Below, piece after piece: positions 10,272 to 17,566 of a stretch of DNA of 21,746 bases. Source of the stretch: Pelargonium cotyledonis (Eukaryota; Streptophyta; Magnoliopsida; Geraniales; Geraniaceae); contig JAYMTA010001111.1 of the NCBI GenBank assembly GCA_036897625.1, positions 1 to 21,746 of the forward strand, written 5' to 3'. Within the stretch, counting starts at the first letter, position 1. Each line of letters opens with the position of its first letter. The notes under the pieces were generated by a model. It was not told the origin of the DNA, did not search any database, and saw only the letters and a list, made by a program, of their open reading frames with translations. Position numbers and translations under genes: made by a program.

Positions 10272-10287
10272 CAACTCTCAATTTCAA
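10272..10287 (+). terminator. Candidate snRNA 3' box
   Basis: Plant Pol II snRNA genes carry CA(N)3-10AGTNNAA just after the RNA. Here CA is followed by seven bases and ATTTCAA, one mismatch from the consensus. The position, directly after stem-loop 4, is right. Confidence 0.55.
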
Positions 10288-10390
10288 TTTTTTATGCAAT
10301 TTTGTTTTGTGTTTTTCCTCAATTTTTTCTACTTAAACATTCGAAGATTGGCTTCTCACTACTCGAGTTTGACGTTGTTATGATCCATGA

Positions 10391-10491
10391 TGCTTGAAAG
10401 ATTATGTTGCGTCATGTTGTTACTTATGCCATTAGCGATGTGCTTGAAAGATTATGGTTGTGCCATGTTGTTACTTATGCCATTAGCGATG
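10391..10491. repeat. Tandem duplication, 50 and 51 bp
   Basis: Copy 1 (10391-10440) and copy 2 (10441-10491) both begin TGCTTGAAAGATTATG and end CTTATGCCATTAGCGATG. They differ by one inserted base and two substitutions, so the duplication is fairly recent. It lies 120 bp past the U1 gene. Open frames through it look hydrophobic only because of its T-rich composition. Confidence 0.88.
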
Positions 10492-10596
10492 GGACCTGTC
10501 ACAACTCCGTCTACTTTCACCATACTCATCATCCCGGTGGTATTGGTTGTGGTTTATCTTATCTTGTTGTTCTTATCGATCATCTCGTATTTGTTG

Positions 10597-10605
10597 AAAT
10601 AAAAA
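10597..10605. repeat. Candidate left target site duplication of the MULE
   Basis: AAATAAAAA here matches 17075-17083 exactly. Nine bases is the length Mutator elements produce. The sequence is low-complexity and the left side has further A residues, so the exact frame could be shifted by a few bases. Confidence 0.5.
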
Positions 10606-10843
10606 AAAGATAAATGAACAAAATAATCCCTGTACTATCAAGAATGAACCAAATTAGTCTCTTAACTTTATAATGGACCGAATCAGTCCCCGTACTATCC
10701 AAAAGTGAACCGAGTTCGTCCCCGATGTCAAATTCCATTAACTCACCGTTAGAAATTGCTGATTTGGCTTTTTTCATTAATTAAATATTATTTTGTTTTC
10801 AACATAAATAAATCAAAATCAGCAATAATAGTCAGTCTATGTG
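10606..10843 (+). repeat. Left terminal inverted repeat with ~30 bp subrepeats
   Basis: The outer part holds four imperfect units starting near 10613, 10643, 10672 and 10704. Each is built as AATGAACCAAATTAGTC followed by a C-rich or TA-rich half. The inner part, from AGAAATTGCTGATTTGGC to GTCTATGTG, pairs with the right repeat. The left repeat is about 90 bp longer than the right because it has more units and an extra 20-25 bp segment (about 10727-10749). Confidence 0.82.
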
Positions 10844-10884
10844 TTCTCCATCATAGTCAGAACTCGTATCCTTCCTTGTGTTCT

Positions 10885-11135
10885 TCGGCGATTGAATAAA
10901 TTGCATACTGGTTCGATGCATATGAACAGATTTACAAGAGAAATTTCAAAGGAGATGTTCACATTGAAGAAGCTCACGTCAATCAACTTGAGCAGTAACA
11001 ACTTCACCGGCGAAATCCCGGCATCGATTGTCGATTGTTCAACGAAACAATCTCTATGGAGAGATTCTAAAGGGTATTGCTATTCTGAAGGATCTTAGCA
11101 ACAAGCTTGTCCCAATTTCAATAGCAATTTGATCA
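10885..11135 (+). pseudogene. Captured CLAVATA1-like LRR receptor kinase fragment
   Basis: From the ATG at 10916 the frame reads MHMNRFTREISKEMF, then LKKLTSINLSSNNFTGEIPA, SIVDCS. This is the LxxLxxINLSxNNxTGEIPxSI pattern of plant leucine-rich repeats. It is closest, as I remember it, to the CLV1/BAM stretch with [21 protein letters not shown] and DSISRCS. Past a frame change near 11050, GAGATTCTAAAGGGTATTGC and onward encode EILKGIAILKDLSN, the equivalent of EIPKGINNVKNLG, so the homology extends beyond the open frame. Only about 70 residues of extracellular repeat remain, with no signal peptide or kinase. The fragment lies inside the MULE between the left terminal repeat and the transposase 3' end, in the opposite orientation to the transposase. 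It is best explained as Pack-MULE-style capture. The exact edges are uncertain. Confidence 0.72.
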
Positions 11136-11149
11136 ATGTGAGACATCCA

Positions 11150-12240
11150 TGGGAATGTCTGGGTACTTTGAGCTTGTTGTATGGAATTCTACTTACGAAT
11201 TAATTATATCAGTTTGATTAGTTCTATTTGTTTTGTTATCGACAAACTTGATGATTTCGCAGATTGAAATGGGTAGTACCATTGTGAGAATTGTTGACAC
11301 TCTGATTTCTATATATCTGATTGATTCTAACACAACTAATTGGACAGTATCAATGTGAGAACTGTCTTGTTATAAAAAAAAATTGATTTTAATACAATTA
11401 ATTGCAATACCAATGTGGGAAGTACCAGTTGATGACTTTTCGCAGATTAAAATGAGTTCAAATCACTGAAATAGAATGCAGACATTGAATTGAATCCAAA
11501 GAAAAAAAAAAGTAAGCAATCCTTATTGAATTAATTATGCAGTAATGTTTGGTTTTGACTTTGACATGGCTTAGGTTAATTCTTTAATGAATTTACATGA
11601 TGAATCAAAGGAGAGAAGGGATGTAGTTATATGAAAATAGCTTTTTGGTGTCTGGTTATGCTCAAACTGGTTTATATATGGTTATGTCCTTTTTGAATTA
11701 TGAGAAAGTGAAATAGAACAACGTAATTTGCCAGCCATGAAATATATACTATGTCATCATCTATGGAAAATTTGTGCAATGACAACTTGCTTTAGTTTGT
11801 CCTGTGTAAACACTAACCATTCAGTATTAAGCTTGATCTGACAAAAACTCACAGCAAAACATCGCAGGTAACAAGAACTCAAAATTTGATCATAACATTC
11901 AGCATGAAGCTTTTACAAACAAAATACCAAAATTTGAACCATCACTTAAAATCCATCCATTCGTTACAAAATGAAGCATCATCCTGAACAGTTTCAACTT
12001 ACAAAATAAAGCATTCATTACAAAATTAAACTTCTCCAGCATCATCCTAAACATAAAGTAATCATTCACAAGAGTCTCACACCAAGTGATAAGTGTTAAA
12101 CTACTTGGAAACAAACATTTGTTCCAATTACCAAGACATTCTTAAAAAAAACAGTCATTTACACACGAAAAAAGAAAAATATAAACAAGTTCAATAAAAA
12201 AGTCATGCCATTGCCAAAAAACTTCATGGTGATCCAATCT
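11150..12240. other. MULE interior, 3' flank of the transposase gene
   Basis: AT-rich and non-coding as far as can be seen. 11250-11460 has a degenerate internal repetition: TTCGCAGATTGAAATG at about 11256 recurs as TTCGCAGATTAAAATG near 11440, and a TTGATTCTAACACAACTAAT segment near 11321 recurs diverged near 11382. The rest is presumably transposase 3' UTR and filler. Confidence 0.45.
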
Positions 12241-12420
12241 TCATTCAACATTCCTTTGTCCTTTTGTTCTCACTCTATGCATGCCTCTGGTGTTCATTCT
12301 TGCCCTTCCCATTCCCCTTGCTCTTCCTCTTGTATTCATGGTACCAGGCTTTAATTTGATGCACATATACAATGAAGTCAGTATTTTAACTTTATATGTA
12401 ATGAATGGATGCACATATAC

Positions 12421-12460
12421 AATGACATACTCACATACACAATGACATACTCACATTTAC
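12421..12460 (-). repeat. 20 bp duplication that doubles a splice donor
   Basis: AATGACATACTCACAT begins both 12421-12440 and 12441-12460. On the transposase strand each copy contains ATGTGAGTATGTC, so intron 4 has two equivalent donors 20 bp apart (12454 and 12434). The upstream one keeps phase 0 with exon 5. Confidence 0.6.
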
Positions 12461-15407
12461 AGTTTGTACCCCAGTGTCAGGGTTAATGTAAACCCCATAA
12501 CCAGTTGGTGGCCTTGTTGCTTGTGTTACTCTTCTCCCACTAACTGCTCTACCATGTTGTTGAATTGGTTGAGATCTATCCTCTGGCTGAGCTGGTGGAG
12601 GTTGTGAAGGTCCGGGTGCTAGTGAACATTGAGGTTGTTGTTGCTGACTATCTTCCACCTACAAAGATCCCAATAATATTTATTAGTCCATGTGCTATTG
12701 AATAATCAAATTTTATAAGCAAGAGGGGCATACCTTATTTGGACATGTTCTTTTATTGTGATCTGCTTTGTGGCAGATTGAGCAAGACATCCTCCTTCCA
12801 AGCTTTGTTAGTCTTGTTGCACCTGCCGGAAGCTGACATCGTTCCCCTTCTTCTAATCTTCTTTTATTCAGCTTCTGTCTTCCAGGCATACGTCTATCAA
12901 GTGGTGGAAGTAAGTCTGGTTCTTCACTCAAAGGCCAATCACCAATACCTCTAACAGGTTCCATCATATAAGAATAAGCTTTAACATAGGTTGGCAGCTT
13001 GTACCAATCAGATATGTAGTCTTCTAATTTCCTCTTCTCGTGTAAAATACAAGCACATCCATGTACACATGGGTACCCCTTCAATTGCCATCTTCTACAT
13101 GTGCAAAAGGACTTGCTCAAGAACACCACAAACTTGTGGTCTTTATGCTTGAACTCATATCCATCTATGCCATTCCATACCAATGACTATTGAAGACTTT
13201 ACTTCTTAATGACAGCTAGCTCTTTCACTATTCTTGGTGCATACACTTCCTTCCAATTATGTATTGCATCTCTTTTCTCAACCATTTTCTTCATGACATA
13301 TAATCTGATTTCCTCCAACATACTAATAATGGGCAAGCTCCTTGCTTCTATTATTTTTCCATTAAAAGTTTCACACATGTTGTCGACGCTATCGCACTTG
13401 GAAGCATCACTAAAGAATACCCTACACCAAAATTTTGGGTGTAGGGTCTCTTTCATCTTCACAAATCCTGCAGGACTCAACTCTGCCATCCTACTTAAAT
13501 ATCCCCACATTTCACATTCTGAAGTTGACTTTGCAGCAGCCCAATACTGTCTTCTCAACTCTTTTCCTTTGAAGTGCTTCCTCCAATTAGCATAGAGGTG
13601 CCTAACACACATTCTATGTTCAGCTTGGGGCAGGTAATCATGCACTGCATGCACAAGCCCCTGCAAACATGACAATAGAATTATTTGATCAATATACAAA
13701 ACAATAATCAAATGATTAACAATTAATTAAACATAACAATATACAAATAATTCACAAGTCTTTGAAACATAACAATATATAAGCGATTCACAAGTTTAAC
13801 CTTTTGTTGGTCTGAAATGACCACCAATCCATGTCCATCTCCCAATCCTAAGTCCCTACCAAGGAGGTTGATAAACCAATTCCACGACGATAGACTTTCT
13901 CCTTCAACAACTGCCCAAGCAATGGGGTAAATTTGGTTGTTTCCATCCCTACCAATTGCAGCAAGTATCTCACTTTAATGAGGCCTTTAAGAAAACATTC
14001 ATCTAGCCCAATTACTTTTCTACAACCACCAGAAGTAAAACCCATTTTACAAGCATCAAAACATATATATATCCTCTTGAAATGTGGCTGGTCCCCAGGG
14101 TTAGGAATAAAGTTCTGTAACTCAACTGTACTACCCGGATTTGACCTTTTAATCTCAGCCACATACCTATTTAAGTCCTTGAACTCCTCTAAGTACTGTT
14201 TTGACATCTCTCTATGTAGAATGGCCTTGGCTTTCCTACACTGAACTAAACTGACCTTCAAGTTCAGTTGTTTCCAAATCAAAGCTTCCATGGAAGTAGA
14301 TTTAATAAGAGGACACTCAATTAATATATTCTTTAAATGCTGCCCAATTACCTTAGAAGTTAGCCTTGTGACTGCCTCCAATTCAGGGCACTCATGCTCA
14401 TCAACAAATGACTTGACAACAAACTTCCCAACCTCTTTGTCCCATGAACACCATATCCTCCAAGGGCAATCAACTTCCTTGCATCTTACATATACCCGTT
14501 CCTTATCATTTTTCTTGAACTTCACTTCCCTCCTGAATTGTACCACATACTTATAAACAGCTTCAATAAAGTGTTGTTTGTGCAAGAATTGTTGTTTCAG
14601 GAAGAACCCAACAAATGGAATAGCAGGATTGTATTCAAATGTCGTTAACTCTTCCCTTCTAGCCCCAATATCTGCTTCAACATCTGCTTCATCAACACTA
14701 TGAACAGACACATCACCATCAGAATCATAATAAACTTCCTCACCCCTTATCCTTCTACGAGTCCCTTCAAGCCCATTTGCATATGAATTGACAGTTTGCA
14801 CTTCAGTATGGATTGGTCCATGCCCATCACATTGACTCTCATGCCCAGCACCTTCACTCTCATTACCAGAACATTGACCATCTTCCATATCTTCATCACC
14901 ATTCCTACCAACAAAAGCATGCCTATTAGCTTGAACATCCCCATCACCAACATCAAGCCCAACACATTCACCTGCTTTAACTCCTGGAACATATCTTCCA
15001 CTTCTACACAACTCATTATACCTCAAAATTTTCTCCCTAGCTTCACGATGTTCTTCATCTGATTCCTCACTACCAACAGGATCATCCAGATCATCATTAT
15101 CGAACTCATCTTCCTCACTTGATGAAATCTCATCTTGTTGTTCATCTACACCATGTTGCTCCTCCACATTAGCTTGTGGTACTTCCTTAGCATTCCCTAA
15201 ATCAACTTGAACTTCCTCTTGCTGCCCCAAATCAGTTTCTTTGTCAAACCCAAAACCATCATTTTCTTGCTGCCACACATTTGATTTTCTAACATCAGTT
15301 TGTTATCATTTGATTGCAAATACTTGATGCTACTTTAAGGAGAAAGAGTAATTTATAAATCATAAAAACATGTTTTTCTAGTTTCAAACATGCCTAAATT
15401 ACTTGAT

Positions 15408-15453
15408 ATATGTGTGTGTGTGTTAGTGTGTGAGTGTGTGTGTGTGTATATGT
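15408..15453. repeat. (GT)n microsatellite in transposase intron 1
   Basis: An interrupted GT/TG run lies within the 414 bp intron between transposase exons 1 and 2. Confidence 0.8.
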
Positions 15454-16275
15454 ATTTGCTTGAACTAGTAATTACAGTAAATTAGAACATAGATGGTCTA
15501 TACTTGATGATGCTCATTAACAGTGAATACAATGCATCAATAGAAAAGTTACAGAAGCAAAATCAAAATATTATCAAAACATTATCTCAATTGATTGATT
15601 ACTGATAAAAAAATGCAAATTAATGCAAGAAATTGAAAACAAAGGCACTAAATTGATACACAAAATATATGTTGTTGTTGTACCTGTTCTATTTGTTTAT
15701 CAAGCTCATGTCTTGCTTCATTGTCCTGCACACAACCATCTTTTTGCTGCCCTTGTTTTGCTTCCTTGTCCAACCCACAAATATCATATACAACAAGCTC
15801 ATTATATTCATTAAGCTCACTAAACTGACCGTCTTGACCATTATCTGTATCACTAGCAAACACACGTTCATGTCCCACACTAACTTTCCCCTGAGATTCA
15901 TTTTCATTTAACTCATAGAACCTTCCAACATTAGGTAGTTTATTCTCTTGATAAGCTGTCATTGACATCCCATGTTCCACATACATGTCCACCACCATCC
16001 CAGCCTTAAAACTTCAGTATCAACCCACTTACACTAATGTCATCGTATACTTCAAACAACCCTTGTGGCATATGACTCATGTCAGATATTTTGTAATGCA
16101 ATTTGTTGACATCAAAGTAACCTAATTCAGTCATAATAGACATCAAACCCCGAAAGTTAATATTGTTCATATCTATCGCCACTGTGTGAGTCATACCCCC
16201 CAAATACTTGGTCTTATAATGCTGAAACTTCCCACCATAATGAAATCTTAGTTTCACCAATGGAGGATCACTCAT

Positions 16276-16929
16276 TTTCTCAATACTGCGTAAACTTCAA
16301 AAAAATAATCAAATACCAATTAACCTAATAGCATACAACATGTGAATTTGGGTGCAACTGCAAATGGGTGTAATGCATGCAACAAGTGAAATTTTTAATT
16401 GTGTAATTTATAAAATTACCCTGTGCAATTCGAAAAGTGTGGACAAAAAACTCATAAATAAAATATTCCTGTGGTCCCTTTTATGCACTTTGTGTCTGCT
16501 TCTTAAAAAACCCAAAAAAAAGTCCTCGATTTGTACACCATTTGGATAAAAATTTGATCATTAATTCATGCTTTAAACCCTAATTCACCTGTCCCAAAAC
16601 CAAAATATCTTATACCTAACCACAAAACTATGACAGAGGCTCCATGATTGACGAAAATAAAAAGCTTCGTAAAAGGGAACGAATCTGACCTGCAAAAAAT
16701 TGCACTTCGCAACTCTCTCTTCTTTTGCCCGTATTTCGTAAAAGCTTTCAAAGCTAGAATCTTCAGAGCTTTAACAATCCTCACTGATAATGAAAGAGAG
16801 TGATCGTCAAAGAGATTGATAGAACGCGAAGAAGATGAAGGACTTGTCGAGTTCAACCAATTGTTGTTTCAATATCACGTGAAGAATTATGATGAACGTG
16901 ATTCCAATTAGGTTAGGATGATTACGCGC
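16276..16929 (-). other. MULE 5' region: transposase leader and promoter side
   Basis: This lies between the transposase ATG (16275) and the right terminal repeat. Just upstream of the ATG the minus strand reads a T-rich tract then TTTACGCAG, which would suit the acceptor of a 5' UTR intron. The 96-codon open frame at 16566-16856 (-) has no recognisable homology and is probably fortuitous. Confidence 0.4.
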
Positions 16930-17074
16930 CACATAGACTCACTATTGCTGGTTATGATTTATTTATGTTGAAATGAATAATATTTAATTAATAAAAAAAG
17001 CCAAATCAGCAATTTCTTACGGAGACGAACTCGGTTTCTTAGTATTACAGAGGGACTATCTTAGTCATTTGTCC
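16930..17074 (-). repeat. Right terminal inverted repeat of the MULE
   Basis: Read inward on the minus strand it starts GGACAAATGACTAAGATAGT and continues to AGAAATTGCTGATTTGGC and GTCTATGTGG, matching the left repeat. It has only two of the roughly 30 bp units and lacks the extra segment of the left end. Confidence 0.82.
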
Positions 17075-17083
17075 AAATAAAAA
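17075..17083. repeat. Candidate right target site duplication of the MULE
   Basis: AAATAAAAA is identical to 10597-10605. See the caveat there about low complexity. Confidence 0.5.
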
Positions 17084-17566
17084 ATTCATGACCAATGTTT
17101 CTATTTATTCTTGAAATGCTATTTATTATGTAATAATAGTACATTCTCCTAGTGAGATTTATGAACTAACTTTGCTTGGTTGCTTAAATAAAAGCATTTC
17201 TCTGGCTTTTAAAAAAAAAAGAAAAAAAAAAAATTCTCCCATTCCACTTTGAAAAGAACCATCATAGTGCATAACAATGGACCATGCCAAATTTTATAGA
17301 CAAAGAGCTTGATACGTTATGAGATGCGAAGGTAATCAAGCTATAAGCTTCTCAAGCGATTTGCAAAAGCCTGGTTTTCAGTATTACCTCAAAATTTATA
17401 ATGTTGAAACTGTTTCTTACAGTTCAGATGCAGTAAACTTAAACTATCGAGCATGCCAATCATAGTGTTAAGACAGTATTTTAAAGAGCTAAATTAATGA
17501 GATGTAAACCCAAGAATAGCTGGAAACAAAACTATCAACCATGCATAGTAATTTGGATTGTTCCTA
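17084..17566 (-). other. 3' UTR and flank of the GGCT-like gene
   Basis: It contains A-rich runs at 17211-17233 and no other gene. Just past the stop codon another frame encodes a 28-residue hydrophobic stretch (17577-17494) that ends GFTSH; this is treated as a curiosity, not a gene. Confidence 0.45.

Larger units (their letters stand above)
12241..16275 (-). pseudogene. MuDR-type MULE transposase, five exons, disabled
   Basis: Exons on the minus strand are 16275-15684, 15269-13801, 13660-12734, 12658-12455 and 12348-12241, all joined in phase 0 by GT-AG introns, about 1,100 codons. In order: a PB1-like N-terminus (VAIDMNNINFRGLMSIMTEL); an acidic linker; the MuDR DNA-binding domain (FFLKQQFLHKQHFIEAVYKY and CPWRIWCSW); the transposase core with the first aspartate in VIGLDECFLKG, the second in ISDQQKGL and a candidate glutamate in NMCETFNGKI, plus CVRHLYANW; a SWIM zinc finger (CTCRRWQLKGYPCVH); a zinc knuckle (CSICHKADHNKRTC); and an Arg/Gly-rich tail. 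The protein would cut and insert the element at its terminal repeats. Four disabling changes are visible: an extra base in the A run 16008-16011, a lost base near 13973, and two in-frame stops at 13199-13201 and 13187-13189. Confidence 0.85.
10606..17074 (-). mobile_element. Mutator-like element (MULE) of about 6.5 kb
   Basis: A complete-looking class II element. It has long terminal inverted repeats (10606-10843 and 16930-17074), a candidate 9 bp target duplication, a five-exon MuDR-type transposase gene on the minus strand (16275-12241) and a captured host gene fragment beside the left repeat. The transposase has at least four disabling changes, so this copy is probably not autonomous now, although its exon structure is fully preserved. 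Over the inner 90 or so bases the two terminal repeats differ by about six substitutions and two short gaps, suggesting moderate age. It sits between the U1 gene and the GGCT-like gene without interrupting either. Confidence 0.87.

Noticed and set aside
10182-10602. Open frames on the plus strand (10182-10397, 10387-10602, 10404-10613)
   Set aside because: They run through the U1 RNA, its 3' flank and the 50/51 bp duplication. The hydrophobic look comes from T-rich codons, and no homology is recognised.
13209-15062. Several plus-strand open frames across the transposase exons
   Set aside because: They are shadows of the minus-strand transposase coding sequence.
16566-16856. 96-codon minus-strand open frame upstream of the transposase
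   Set aside because: Serine-rich start and no homology; probably leader or filler DNA of the MULE.
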